From the NCBI GenBank assembly GCA_037389465.1, contig JAZARR010000268.1:1-64000 (forward strand): DNA of 64,000 bases. Direction: 5' to 3'. Below, piece by piece: positions 1-11,964 of the stretch; position 1 is the first letter of the stretch; each line of letters opens with the position of its first letter. The position numbers and the translations under genes are program-made. The notes under the pieces were generated by a model that searched no databases, had not been told where the DNA came from, and saw only the letters and a program-made list of their open reading frames with translations. The stretch comes from Baylisascaris procyonis. Its lineage: Eukaryota; Nematoda; Chromadorea; Rhabditida; Ascarididae.

Positions 1-1103
1 GGGGATCACTAAATGGAATCGCAGATCTCGCAGAATTCAGCACATAAAATCGAAGTCTATGAAATTGAAGGCAGTTGAAGATAAGAAAATCTTTTGTGGA
101 GGCATTTCCTAAAGTTTCTATGAAAAATCGCTGTTCGTCTCCATGCAGCCACTTTTTGAAATTGCTCTCCAACCACTACAGACAACAACAATGAAATATA
201 AGCAGCTATTTTTGGAAAGAAATATGAAAAAACAATGGGAAGCGTAGTTTTCTATCAAAAAGACGTTTTCCACAATTGGCAGCAATAAACATGGATTATT
301 ATGCACGCAAATGACAAAACATTTGAATTCTCATTAAGAATGAAGCAAAGTGACAATTAAAGCGATATAAAAGAGTGAGGCGTTTTTCAATAGAAAAAAA
401 TTTTAGAAATAATCGCTATGGACACCACAATGATCATTTCGATGGATATCTTGGTGCATCTTTATTGCACTTTGATTGTGCACATATATTTGATTAAATC
501 TTAAATTTAAAATGCTCCACTACTGCCCATTCTTTTCTTTTTCAGATCGCATGAGTGATACAGTAGAAATAGAGCGAAAACAGCGATGATTAAATGAGTA
601 GAAATGAAATTAGAGAAATCTGAGATATAATGAAAAATGAGTTCATGTTAGTAGATGATAATGAAAGCAATGAAATTTAACAATAGTAGTCTATATGTCT
701 CATAATTTCCACCTAGGAACTACTGAAACTAGCATTCTAAAGCTAGATGTATATAATTTGCACAATTGGATAATTCTTCGTTTCATCTTTCACGTCAATC
801 GATCAATTATGGAAGCAGTTGGGCATTTTAAAGCGGGAAAAAATTGCATACATTTTACATGGATTGATTTCTATTCGCACCAGCCCGGTGATGAAAAATA
901 AATCTCTTATAGGAGATCTCCGCCAGCGTTTAGATTAATTAAAATATAAAGGCATTGTTTGACATATGTATTACCCCATATAAACACTGAAACCGATTAG
1001 GTGAGTGGAAGGGGAAAGTGCATATTGGACAAATTTATTCGCCTGCACCTTCATAAGTTGCATTGAGAGATCGATATCCATAATTAACATGATGCGAACA
1101 GCA
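1..1103. other. AT-rich sequence without a supportable gene
   Basis: This is the left edge of the window and lies outside the inverted repeat. I see only short open frames with no splice sites around them and no repeat structure. It could hold the 3' untranslated region of the minus-strand gene that follows, but no clear AATAAA is placed for that. Confidence 0.5.
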
Positions 1104-1506
1104 CTAAGCACAAAATTTCATAAAAATGAACGAATTTATCATATTTAGACGATGAATTGGAGCATATGAGGAACATTTTGGATAGCCTCCTGAATTTAAG
1201 TCAACAACGAAGTTCGGCGATTTCACTGATGACAAATCAAAACGACATCGTTTCCAAAAAGACTGCTCTAAAATGATGTCTTCAGATATTACGCGTAACG
1301 ACAAGTTTTTGTTGGGAAATTCGATGCCGGAGTAGTAAATTTCATTGACGGACTTTCCAAATTTTATGCTTCTTCTGTGAAAAAAGTTCACCTGTTCGAT
1401 ATGGTGAATTTCACCTTTCTTACCTTCGATATTTGAATGCCGATGCGGCAGATGTGAACATTTGAGGACTGAGGGCGACTGGCGTCGAAAAGAAGCAATG
1501 TCGCAT
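1104..1506 (-). CDS. Two-exon gene for a 117-residue protein of unknown function
   Basis: On the minus strand an ATG at 1506-1504 opens exon 1 (1424-1506, 83 nt). The donor GTAAGA and the acceptor TTTTTTCACAG bound a 49-nt intron (1375-1423). Exon 2 (1104-1374) continues in phase to a TAG stop. The phases fit (83 nt leaves two bases, and exon 2 supplies the third), giving 117 residues. The first 30 or so residues are basic and rich in Ser, Ala and Phe with few acidic residues, which could be a mitochondrial targeting segment; that is inference. The remainder is a compact mixed s equence with no motif I recognise. An unspliced frame of 151 codons also covers the region, so the splice model is preferred but not proven. 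Confidence 0.5.
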
Positions 1507-2049
1507 TCGCCGATGAATCTTGAGCAACTGCAAATGATCCGCGGGGCTTCAAATATCAAATGATTATTTTCCAGATTCTCATAGTTCTTTCAGCAAACTC
1601 ACAAACCTTACAACATTTTATTCGGCATTTTTCCAAATTTATCAACTTATTTCTTAAATTCTCTAGAAATATCCAGAAATGCATGACTGAGGCATAATCG
1701 AAGTATAAGTCTTGAAGAAATTATTTAGATAGCTGCAAATATTCATTCGCATCTTCGGAGATAATATAAAAATATCGGTTTGGTAGAGATCATTCAGAAA
1801 TTATTTCAAAGAAATTATTTTCATCATTCCAGCATGCATGTAATAAATTATCTGTTTCCAATGTTCTTGAAAATTATCTTCACAAGGCGTTTTACTTGGA
1901 AAACTGATATCCAACAGTCAATTAATTATACAAACAATATTGAAGTAGCAAAAAAACAATCAAAAAGAGTAAACAATCATCTTGTATTTATAATATAAAA
2001 ACATTCGTTATCAGCCATATAAAAACAATATAGCATGTGCGGCAATTAG
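1507..2049. other. Intergenic, nothing seen
   Basis: AT-rich sequence with one 72-codon plus-strand frame (1780-1998) that has no splice context and a low-complexity composition. I do not consider it a gene. Confidence 0.4.
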
Positions 2050-3001
2050 AACGCTGTGAAATTCAAAGCTATGCCCATTCTCTCAGAAGCCACTTGTGTT
2101 TTGATCAGTCCTGCTTTTCGTGAGCTGCATATCGCTTTGATGATCATCAAACCTGTTCCTTCCGGCATTTTGATAATCGAGAGTTCATTTCTCGAGAACA
2201 ATGAGAATGCGCTCCTAGACAATGAGCACTTCGTCGATCATTAAGTATGCATTCTTCCAGTTACGGCAACATCATTAAACATCTCTGCGTCATCAATATC
2301 CATCCATCTTTCCAAACTGGCAGCTATAAACTATTGTCACGGAAGTACGTTACTGCAAGGATTGCGGAAGTCGACATTTCCCATATTTCTTGCAGTTGCG
2401 AACTTTTCCGGAAACAATTTTGGCATCCATATTGGAGAAACAGACTGACGATTAGAGTGACTTTGGTGATGCGTATACGATAACAACGGATATGCAGGTA
2501 TCATATCATCCAGACATATTGGCACAGTGCAACTATTAGTGTTGAAAATGAGTGGTTTAACATGAAGATTCTACATTTCCACGAAATCTGCTATCAGTTC
2601 CATATACGGTATATAATCTATTCTCCGCACTCCAACTGATATCGTATCTTTAATTGAATCTTCTCTCCGTTCAGCACTTTCGCTTTTCTTTAACTTTTAT
2701 ACTATATTTGCATTTCGTGAACAAAGGCTTTAGCTCAACTGTAATGGGAGGAGACAGTAGTACTTGGTGCCACTTAGCAAGAGTCCTTTCGATAACGATG
2801 TCAGTTGAAAATGAGCTGTTGTAATGTCTGTGATCCAGAGCTGCATGTAGACGTCTCCGATTTCCTACTTGTTGAACCACGGAGCTTTTCACTAACGGAG
2901 GCAAAAAAATCCATCCATTTGGAGGAAGGTGGAAGCCCTGGCGCTGAGTTTGATAATGAAAACATTGTTGTGCCTTCCTTTCCTCCTATTTTAAATTCCA
3001 T
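2050..3001 (-). CDS. Putative minus-strand exon cluster, structure unresolved
   Basis: Several minus-strand open stretches with protein-like composition lie end to end. One starts with ATG at 3001 and runs to about 2900. Another (about 2671-2900) ends in a basic tail KVKEKRKC and stop. A third (about 2340-2525) contains PICLDDMIPAYPLLSY. The last (2058-2232) ends LNFTAF and stop. Between them are GT...AG pairs compatible with short introns, for example an intron of 56 nt or alternatively 28 nt upstream of 2877. I cannot choose one consistent model, and this may be two genes. The plus strand over 2805-3008 is also open, so strand assignment is not certain. No family is recognised. Confidence 0.3.
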
Positions 3002-3012
3002 GTACTAAATAC

Positions 3013-3303
3013 TTGTTTAATACCGAAGCCAGGTTCAAAGATAAAATGACAGATACCAAATCTCATCTCGTACTAAAGTTTACTATTGTCCTGCATTATT
3101 CAGTGGTTGCTATTGGAGCAATTTTTTACCGAAGTTTTGCTGATATCATTCATGTCGCTATATGGAGGAACGCGAGTAGGCTTGCTGAAGTTTTAAGCGC
3201 AATGGACCCGCCAAAACTTATCGTGAAAAGGGGTAACAGCCATGAGCATTTATTGACGAAATGCATGGTAGTCATTTCACTTCAACCTGAAATGTTTAAG
3301 TGA
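3013..3303 (+). CDS. Possible plus-strand exon with one hydrophobic segment
   Basis: A 96-codon frame whose middle part (around residues 22-42) could be a membrane segment, followed by a mixed region containing AIWRNASRLAEVLSAM. It sits beside the minus-strand cluster at 2.05-3.0 kb and points away from it. No convincing splice sites or polyadenylation signal frame it. It could be one exon of a larger gene or a chance frame. Confidence 0.25.
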   Translation: MFNTEARFKDKMTDTKSHLVLKFTIVLHYSVVAIGAIFYRSFADIIHVAIWRNASRLAEVLSAMDPPKLIVKRGNSHEHLLTKCMVVISLQPEMFK

Positions 3304-4195
3304 AGAGGGCAGCAACAGTCCTCACTTATGGACCACACTCCAAAAACCTGTAGAAAATCTGTACTAGAAACGAGATCGCAGGTTTGAATCTGGAAGATGG
3401 AGAGTGTGTTGCTATTCACTTCCATTGCTTCAAATAGAATAAAAATTTACAGAATAGGCAAGAAAATCTTCTAATGATAGTGACCTCAAACTTTGCCTCA
3501 TAGCCCTCACTGAACTTCTCTCTTTTCCCCGAAGTCTCTCATAAGTTGAGGTTATTGGTTCGATTCTGCAGGCTGCAAGTGTTCTTCACTCTACATCACT
3601 TCATAAGATATGCTAGGTGAGAGACCGACTCCCAAATCAGCCGCAGTGGTTCACAAACTCCTCCAATTCACAAACTCCTCCAACCAACTTCATTTTCGAA
3701 GAGGGAATTTTGTAATCAACGCGTATAGCAACAGATCTAGCAAAAATTATTCGGCATGCGATTACACGTTCTCTGAGCCGCTCTTTCGAAACCGACCGCT
3801 ATCCTTTCTAACCCCCCTCCCCGAAATAGCTGTGGGCTCAGCGGGGTTAATAGCTCCGATGCCTAACAGTTGGAAACATGAAAGAAAACTCCAAGTTCGC
3901 TCAGCCTGTCGTCAAGGGCAAAAAGCACGGTTGTGGAACACCGCAATGTCGGAAGTGTCGCTTTCGAAAAATTGAAACATTTCGGATCCATTGGCAATTC
4001 ACTATAACTATGTTGTCTCGAAAATGCTCGAATGCTTGCTAGACTCTTCTAATTGCGATAGGACAAGTATTTACCTCGGAAGTTTTGGCGATAACAGCGA
4101 CAATAACGAGTGGGAAGAATAAGAAAAGAATGTTTTATTCCACAAGTATTAAACCCGGAAGAAATGCTTCAAATATGATTTTCGAGCATTGATAT
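3304..4195. other. Gene-poor stretch with one unsupported 121-codon frame
   Basis: The plus-strand frame 3610-3975 has a true ATG and is longer than expected by chance in this base composition. Its product has no recognisable motif, and I see no splice or polyadenylation context. The rest is featureless. Two B-box-like strings near 3385 and 3548 do not fold into tRNAs. Confidence 0.3.
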
Positions 4196-4671
4196 TGTTT
4201 TGCTCGTTCAACTCTTTTACAAAATTATTTTAGTTTGTGGTTGATAGCACTTTCCACATCACTGCAATTCCAAATCACAATGTTCAATATATTTCGAATC
4301 ATTCGTTTGATACTTTGAAGTTAACACAATGAAGATTAAATTTCAAAGATCTTATCTAACTATATATTTGGGAATGTCGTGAAAACATATTTATTGGAGA
4401 ATCAAAAATGCAGCGTTGCATGTGGACAATATTCCAAAACAAAATAGGACAGATAGTAAGAAACTTGTGCAGAAAACCAGTTTTTGGGAAAACAAAAGCG
4501 ATTAAATAAATTTTCGGCTTTTTCAAGAATTCAGGTGTTTGAACTTTGTCATTGAAATTTCCGAAAATGCTAGTAGAAACATCATCTCTAGGAAGACAAT
4601 TCTAATTCATAAAAATATTGTGTATATATCAACGAAAATTCGAAACGAAATGCCCATAAAATTTCCCATTA

Positions 4672-6060
4672 ATGCAAAGCAAAAAGCACATAAGAACGTT
4701 GAGAAATAGATCGCTCGTTTTAACATTCTATCGGTCATTAATTAATTCGAAAATAGTAGCTAAATTTTCTTTCATTTATCGTTACTTTTATGAACCAATT
4801 TCCAATCTTCTCACTCATCGTTGCAAATTTCGTCTCGAGATGCACATCTTCGTAGTTATTTCATTTGCATTTGTTAAACATATTTTCAACAACGTAATTT
4901 CCAACGTGAACAGCTGTTCTCGAAAGTTGGCGTTATGCTAAAAAAGCACTTTGATAGTGTTGTTCACTGTTTATGGCGAAACTTCGCTTCTTTTCTACTA
5001 TCGTCTTGCGTCATCCTGGAAGCACAACACGCGAAACGGAAACAAATTTCTCGAAGCGTCTTTTTCTCTAACTCACACTATTGCGGCTATTTTTTTCATC
5101 GGGTTTCAATTCACAGCTGGCTGCAATTCGGCAGTCTTGAAGAGGCGGTAGGCAACAATGGCAAAAAATGGTGTGGCTAGATTCTGAGGAGTTAATGTGC
5201 TAGAGCCAGCTTGTTGCCAGCCAGCGGGAGGAGGAGACCGATGGACCCAGCAGTCTGGCCTTACTACAGGAAATTATAGCCGCCGCGATGCTTTGCAGCG
5301 TTGCGTTGTATGGCAGTGTTGTTTGTTCGATTCTATGTCGATATTCAGCAAATATCACTTGTTTTTCTTTTGTTGATTCTGCTTTCTGCTGCCATTTGAG
5401 ATTAGTGCTGAAAATTCATTCAGCTAAGGAGTGAAGAAATCGAGAAACTAGGAACAATGCCTTAGTACAATAACGCAATTGTGCATTTCATTTTCGTTGG
5501 TTGCATTAAAAAGTATTATAAGTTGTTGTCTCGTTCTGATAATAAGGATTCAAAGCTGCCAATCATCGAGGAGCAAGAGAGAGAAGGTGGAGGGTGGGGG
5601 GAGGAAGAGGAGGACTAGAACAAAGGGATTTACAGAATGAATGGCATTTCTTTTCGATAGAATGTGAAAAATTTGCAGTTACTTGTAAATACTCATTATA
5701 CTATTGCGGTCAAATTCCATGTTTTTAGGCGCTGTTCAAAGCGCATGCACCTTCTCGTTTGCGCTCGTGTATATGTCTGTCTGTCTGCGTGGTTATTTCG
5801 ATTCCAAAACTTGCTGAAATTCTGGCGCTCTGAAGTCTGGCGGTTATAAGGTACAACGCAAAATGATCTGCTATACCGTATTATATATTAATCACTCATC
5901 CTCGAAGGAAGTGTATAAAACTAAAAGGCGGGTTTGCATGTTACGCCGATCGAGGAAAAAAACACGCTTTTCGCAAAACTTTATTCACTTGCAGGTTAAT
6001 TAAAATATAAAAATGTTTCTTTGCACACAATGCTTCTCACAGATGACTTGCTAAGCAAGG
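4672..6060. other. Distal left arm without a firm gene
   Basis: Several 60-90 codon frames on the plus strand (around 4672-5180) have partners in the right arm at 63016-63541, but indels between the arms shift their frames, so coding potential is not supported. About 200 bp near 5745-5960 is present only in the left arm. It includes a small run of TGTCTGTCTGTC type repeats. Confidence 0.4.
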
Positions 6061-6617
6061 GTTGGTCAGGTGAGCAGGATGCGAAAACATGTATCTACCA
6101 GTCCCCCTGACACGCTTCTCCGCTTGTTTAATAAAATTTTCTTTGTATTTTTAAGACGCCATATTTGACCCCGACAAATCGCCCGCCATTTCAAGTTTAA
6201 CCGGCTGCACACTCTCCCTTTCCTTCCCAAGTTAAAACTTGCGCTTAGATCACGCCTTCTAGAAGTAACCGAGGGCCAAACAACTTCTAGACTGCGGACT
6301 TTTGAGCTGGGAACGTTACACGTGGGTATCACTGCCTATCACACGTACGCTATGCACTACTTTCTCCTTGTGCGCCACATGGTTGATGTATACGCAACAT
6401 TGTGTTTACAGCAGAGACCTTTCACCTGTATGAGCAATTGGAGGGCGTATTTTATCTTTCTGTTGATACATCGCCGGTCAGTAGCAACTTCCCGTCAGAT
6501 AGCAATCATGCGCAGAAGATTTTGGTCTTAAGTCCCCATCATCTTTTGAGTGACGGTCATTCCGCCATCACCGTTAAAGTAGATAAGTCATCACTTTGGC
6601 CGAGGTCCTTTCAACTG

Positions 6618-7098
6618 CCATAGGCATCAACTTCATGAAGCACTGAAGCAGCGCAAAAAGTATCCGTATAGCCGAGGAAAGTGCTAAATCATTTCTAACT
6701 GTGGCAAGTGAAATTGAAGTCAGCATGCTGTACAGCTCTGATAATGCCGAAGAAATCCCCAAGTGACGTCAAGAAATCTGAAAACCTTTCATTGATTTTT
6801 CTGGTGAGATTATTGGACCAGTTCATTGAGGCGAATTGTTTAGGTTTAGAAGGGAATGTAGTTGCTGAAGAAAGGGGCGAGGGGCATTTGAGCTGATATG
6901 GTATGTCTTCCGCTATCCATTTTTGCAAATTTAGGAAAGCAGACTGTGATGACGTTCGAGCTAAGGATGTGAAAACGATCTTAAAAACACCAATCTTGAA
7001 AACGCTACATCCGCGAAATTGGCGAAATGGTCAACGGGAATGTGGAAGCGCATTTATGCAACCACAGCGACTCGACAACCTCATGTTTGAATGTGCTT
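6618..7098 (-). pseudogene. Frame-broken left copy of the 169-codon right-arm gene at 61317
   Basis: The sequence corresponds on the minus strand to the open frame at 61317-61826. Matching pieces such as RKINERFSDFL and YSMLTSISLATVRNDLAL are recognisable but fall in different frames, seen as separate frames at 6695-6928 and 6574-6762. Several indels separate the arms here. Whether the right or left state is ancestral cannot be told from this window. Confidence 0.45.
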
Positions 7099-7606
7099 CG
7101 AGATTGTGCGGCGGATTAATTTGGTCCGCAAAATTGTGCCTTGAGGTTTAAACGACTGTATTTGCCATTCCTCATGCATATCTTTGGAAAATTTGAGAAT
7201 TCTTCATGCACTTATCAGGAGAAAAATTTCTACGAAATTCCTGAAATTCCAGGAAAATGTTTCATATGCCTAGGATAAACGGATGTATGCAAGACAAATC
7301 AAACAGTATTGTCGTGAGGTAAAAATTTCTTCCATACTTTAAGGTGGGAGGAAGTTTCCATCTTAAGTTAAGATAACTTCTCCACGTTGCGATCTTCATG
7401 GCGCGGGAATTCGAAAAAAATATATTTCAGATCGGTTTTGAAGTTGTTAGGAAACTTTTGCACAAAGGTAAAATAAACATAGGCGAACACGAATTTTCTG
7501 ACATCTATCTTCATATAATCCTGATATGGTAGATTGATAGCTTCATGCGTATTTCTGATTCAATTTAAACTACTCTTTTGCAATTTATCTCCAGCATATG
7601 CGTCTG

Positions 7607-7686
7607 TTTTGCAATTTGCCAAGTTTTATTCCGTCGCAAGGCGATCTTTTGACTTCAAAACTAAAACCAAGTTCATGAAGTCAAAA
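7607..7686. other. 80-bp left-arm junction replacing the 6.0-kb right-arm block
   Basis: Homology to the right arm stops at 7606 (pairing with 60766) and resumes at 7687 (pairing with 54740). The 80 bp between have no match at either edge of the right-arm block. It marks a deletion in the left arm with filler sequence, or the site where the right arm gained the block. Confidence 0.8.
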
Positions 7687-7745
7687 TATTAGAATTTTAA
7701 ATTACGGTACAATGTCGTAGGTATTTCTTCAGTGTTTTTATTTTA

Positions 7746-7974
7746 CTATATATGTTTGCACTGAGCAGTTTTGGAGGTGATACAGTATGTGAATATCTGT
7801 AAATTTTTTATCATTTATGATGATGAATTCGATTCGATGTTTCTTTATTAAAAAACAAACCTTGACAAGATGCCAGTATTCAAGAAAAAGCGCCACATTT
7901 TGCAGTGGAGTTGAAGTATTTTCGACAAATTTGATGGCTGCTTTATTTGTCTGTAATAGCTTCAGTATCTTTGA
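7746..7974 (-). CDS. Terminal exons of a small gene, left copy with intact frame
   Basis: On the minus strand an acceptor TTTTCTACAG precedes an exon at 7861-7974 (38 codons, phase 0 in and out). The donor AAG|GTTTGT and the acceptor AATTTACAG bound a 64-nt intron. A 51-nt terminal exon (7746-7796) ends in TAG, with AATAAA a few bases later (7738-7743). The product contains SKILKLLQTNKAAIKF and FLEYWHLVK and ends TAQCKHI; I do not recognise it. Upstream a small basic exon (KRKVKRSN) is possible. The right-arm copy has an extra base in the first exon, so only this copy reads through. Confidence 0.5.
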
Positions 7975-8079
7975 CTGTAGAAAACACTGAAATTCTGCGA
8001 TATACTGTAGTAAATTCACATTGCTTCGTTTCACTTTTCGTTTCTGTCACTCAGATAAACGATCGAAAACTATCATAGA

Positions 8080-8430
8080 GTGCCGAATAAGACCTGCCGG
8101 GTTTTGCATCTTTCTTAAAAAATCGGATGAATAGCATTTAAAATAGGGGAGAAGTTTCGAAGGTAATTTTCCTCATCTTTGTGTGTTTTCGTGGCTGAGT
8201 ATTCATTTCATTATATAAAGACGTTAATGGACACCTTAATTCAATAGCAAAAATTTACGATTCAAATTTTTATGCCGCGTTAAATGTTGCGGCTAGCATA
8301 AAACGATTTTTCTGAAGTGCTTTGCAGAACTAATCAATTTCTTAAGATGTTTTTCAACTGTTTTTGGAAAAACTTCAGGACTGTTCGCCTGCCGTGGTGA
8401 GATGGAAAAGGCGCATATAGTTCTCTTTCC
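8080..8430 (-). pseudogene. Left copy of the MERELYAPFP small gene, premature stop
   Basis: This is the partner of the right-arm gene starting at 53990. The start and first 30 or so codons are conserved, but the codon read as Leu (TTA) in the right arm is TGA here, truncating the product after KNILRN. The downstream exon (KMQNPAGLIR type) is still open. The nonsense change is a single substitution. Confidence 0.4.
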
Positions 8431-9823
8431 ATGGCTCACTTATTTACTTATTTTACCGTCTAAGTGTTTCTCATTATTAAACAATAAACAGAATGCATCA
8501 AACGACGAAATTTCTATGAAGGAAAGAATATATTTCAAAATGAGCGCAAAATGTGAAAAAACGCAATCGCATAAACATTGCATCATTTTTCACAGACATG
8601 TGGTTTATGTCAAAGGTGCGATCCGTTTGTTTGAATTTGTTTTTTTTGTGTGTCAGCATCATCTTGTTTCAAATAAAACTTCTTTAAACGTCGTCTGCTG
8701 ACTAAAAAGTTTCGTAACATAATTCAAGCATTAGAACATTTAACAAAAATTGGAATCGTGTTAACGTGTTGGAGCCAAATGTTAGCAGGGTGAGTCCATA
8801 ATTTCAGCGTTATATCTCACTTTTTCCTTCACATGCGGAATGCTGTGTCTGTGTTCCGCTTTCCCTTCCTCCAGCAATTTGCGCAATTTAATTTTTCTCT
8901 GTCCCTTATTCCCTACATTTTAACAACTACAGTTGCTCATACTTGCATGCATACAGGCATATCTATAAAATGCGCCATATATACTTTCTATGTGTTTGCG
9001 TACACATAGATTCAAATATATAAAACACAGCATGTATGAGTGTGCTACGAGTCCAAATTTGAATTATAGGCAGCAGTGCTTACATGTTCATTTGCTTACT
9101 TAATTGCGGCGGTGAAGAAATCAGAGCGCGCAATAATGTGTAATATTTTGAATATATTTATAATAAATTTCTGTTTGCATTTATATTTAATTGTATGTCT
9201 GTCCACTTGGAAGTACTAACTCATGAAGCATCGAAGCTTGCAGTTACGAAATTTGTATATACTATAAGTTGACCACATATATTTCATACTGATCCACCGA
9301 ATTTGGAAAAAAGTAACGCATATTACAAGTTAAAAGAAATCTGCAGACATTTTTCACTTCACACCGGTCGAATAACTAAAGAGGAAATCTTTCGTGGGTG
9401 ATTTGTACGATTGGCTAGGTTGATAAAAATGGTGAAATAATTTTGCATATTTATTGCTTGATGAAAATTTATAAAACTAGTTGAACAAATATGCAAATGC
9501 AAAGATTGTGTCAGCTGCTTTGGCATGTTTGTGCACTGTTTTCTTTCGAGCAAACGATGAGCTAGTAATCTGATACCGGTTCAGTAAGTTTTCAAAGAGA
9601 ATTCACAAATTATTGTTCGGCTTTTTCAGCGAAGCTAACCGGTGGGTGTCAAGAAAGCGGAGAAGCATAGCAAAGCAACTGACGTGATGTGCAGTTTTGC
9701 ACTCCACTGAACTGATCACATATCATCAAGAATAATTATTTTATGCAGAATATCGATTTAATATTTCCTTCATAGCACGGAAACAAATTTTATGCGTAAA
9801 ATTTCTTGCATGCGCAGCTCTAT
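8431..9823. other. AT-rich stretch without a gene
   Basis: The stretch matches 52.6-54.0 kb in the right arm. Hydrophobic or Lys/Asn-rich frames on both strands change length between arms because of indels. Nothing is flanked by consistent splice sites. Confidence 0.4.
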
Positions 9824-10282
9824 TTATGTGAAACTGAGGTCCGACTCAAGCAGTAAGGAGCAAATTTGTTGGCACTTCTGAATTACTACAACTTTTATTA
9901 AAACTGATGAACCAACGTAACTCATGGTGCAGGAGAACATTTTTTCATGAACATTGTGCACGCCAAATTTATTTTGCGACTTCAGTAATTTCGAAGTTGA
10001 AACTATGGGAAGAGAGATGTACACATACACATGTGCCGACATAGCGTCAACATACTGGGATTTTGTAAAAGAATTCGGGAAAGGAATTGCAAAAATGCAA
10101 TAGAAAGTTCGAATAAAATGTTCCAGCTTCGTCAGTGTTTCCTGCGTGCAAGTATTTATATGCAAATATTCCTCAATAAGTGATGAACGCAAACTTTGAA
10201 ACGGCAATGCATTCAAGACTTCTGTTGTGATTTCGGTTGGTTCACTTTTGTTATTGAATAGTGGAGCCAGGAAAGGTTTCAA
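9824..10282 (-). CDS. 152-codon frame, unknown protein, intact only in the left arm
   Basis: The open frame contains LRSSLIEEYLHINTC, SAHVYVYISLPIVSTS and SYVGSSVLIKVVVI. Compared with the right arm (52323-52592), the last 86 or so codons align without any indel. Upstream of that the right copy has several indels and one extra base. Absence of indels over a long stretch in an otherwise indel-rich region supports coding. The initiating codon is uncertain, since the frame may begin inside an exon. No family is recognised. A left-only insertion begins about 130 bp upstream. Confidence 0.4.
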   Translation of the reverse strand: MKPFLAPLFNNKSEPTEITTEVLNALPFQSLRSSLIEEYLHINTCTQETLTKLEHFIRTFYCIFAIPFPNSFTKSQYVDAMSAHVYVYISLPIVSTSKLLKSQNKFGVHNVHEKMFSCTMSYVGSSVLIKVVVIQKCQQICSLLLESDLSFT

Positions 10283-10410
10283 TCGTCAACTGTTCCTTCA
10301 CTTGATACTCAGCTTTTAGCAAAGCACTACGCAAAGGCACTTCCACCTCCAACCTTCAGTAGCACTATGTGTCAAGTGATGTCAGGAGCGCGTGCCATAT
10401 TTACCATACC

Positions 10411-11318
10411 TTAGGCAACCATTGCAGCTTAGCGATCTTTAACCCCTACCGTTAGTCGAAATTTTCGGTTATCAGTTCTCGTAACTCAGACGTCGTTTAA
10501 CTCCCCCTCTAGGCGCGCCTCACTTCTCCTCGTGCGGACTTTTTTCAGAAACCGGTGACTTTGAGAGTTTTATCGAGGCGGCGTAGTAGCTGAACAATCA
10601 ACTTCAGGGTGTTCATATTACCTCAGGTTGGAGATTCACAGCAACTCACTGGCGTACAGTGTCGGTGGCTGTCGCTTGTACGACACCACGTAGCTACCTT
10701 GTCGCATGTACGACGCACCACGTAGCTACCCTGTGTAGCTACTCCGGCCCCGAATGAATTGTCGCGCCGCTTTTATAGCGACGTCGAGATCGGTCGTTCC
10801 CATCCATAGCCGCTGGTTATCTTGATGATAATGTTGTCAGTTAGCAGTCGTTGGAATGTGCTGTGAGAGCGTTTGAAGTCTTAGTCAATTGTTTGTCTTT
10901 TTGCGTTCATGAAGAATTCGATTCGAAGATCACTTCGACAGTGGCAGCTGCAAGACTTATCTTCCCTAGGTATCCTTCCATTAATCTAATAGTGAAGGTA
11001 GCGACTGCCGAATAAATTCAAATCACAAATGCAAGGACACTTAAGTGGAAGTTTACTGTCAAATGGCTGCCTTAACGAACAGGCTGACAATGCGGTTGCT
11101 ATGCTGCTTGATGCCGAACACTCACTTATCATATCCGATGGATACTCACTTTTCATAAAGAATACAGTCAATGGAAGAATGCTAAACTAGACTACATAAG
11201 AATGAATGGCCCATAAGCAGCATACACACAAAGTCCTACCAAGAAACGGAATTTTCTGCAGGAGGTAGGGGAAGGAGAAGGACGGATAGGAGGAGCAGCA
11301 GGTAATGTACTCACTCAG
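10411..11318. mobile_element. Left-only 0.9-kb insertion, candidate mobile element or transposed fragment
   Basis: Left-arm sequence matching the right arm ends with TTACCATACC at 10410 and resumes at about 11319 (TATTTTTTCATCCCAG). The right arm has only about 30 bp in between. The insert is richer in GC than its surroundings. It carries a local direct repeat of about 30-36 bp (10665-10740, sharing ACGTAGCTACC) and a 210-bp repeat also found at 21087-21298. A plus-strand frame at about 11025-11190 encodes a short hydrophilic product ending NGRMLN. I see no terminal inverted repeats or transposase, so the class is unknown. Confidence 0.5.
10734..10943 (+). repeat. 210-bp dispersed repeat, copy 1
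   Basis: Nearly the same sequence recurs in direct orientation at 21087-21298. Shared landmarks include GGCCCCGAATGAATTGTCGC, CCATAGCCGCTGGTTATCTT and GAAGATCACTTCGACAGTG. Both copies are in left-arm-specific insertions and absent from the right arm at the matching positions. Confidence 0.85.
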
Positions 11319-11964
11319 TATTTTTTCATCCCAGGTATTCTGCGTGCCACGACGTGATGTGCCCAATGCGACCTGTCAAAATCTAAAAGTTTGAGTTTCA
11401 AAATTAGTCAACTGTGAAGTGAATGTTACCTTCAAAAGCCTTCTTTAGTGCGTCGTCAGTGATCTTAATTTGGATCACCCATGCAGAGTGGATTGTAACA
11501 ATGCATAAGCTTATTGCTCTCTTCTTCTTTCGGGAGGAAACTTAGAGAAACACTAACTGCAAATTTGGGAATTTCCGGTATCCGATACCCAGTCAAACGA
11601 TAGATAAGCATAGAAAGAATCGAAAACCTCTTCAACGAGTGCCGTAAAGAGTATGAATTTCTTGCGTTTGCATTATTATAAAATTGTGAAAAACTTTGTC
11701 TAAGACAACCTCTATCAACATAGTGCTGCAATCCCAGTTTTGTAGTGATGAAAAAGATTATCTGCAAGATGCTAATTTTGAATTACGAATTCTTGTTGTG
11801 GATTTTGCAAAAACTAATCCGTAACCACTGTTGGCATGCAAATTGCTAAGCCCCAAAGTTTAGACTGGACGGTTAGCATGTTCAAGTTCGATTTGATGCG
11901 AAACTTTCCATTCTATGAGCAGATCATAAAACATAAAAGTGCTGTTTGCAGAAAATACGCTCAA

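Noticed and set aside
3360..3570. Two B-box-like strings (GGTTTGAATCT, GGTTCGATTCT) suggesting tRNAs
   Set aside because: No complementary arms could be formed around them, and no A-box lies at the right distance.
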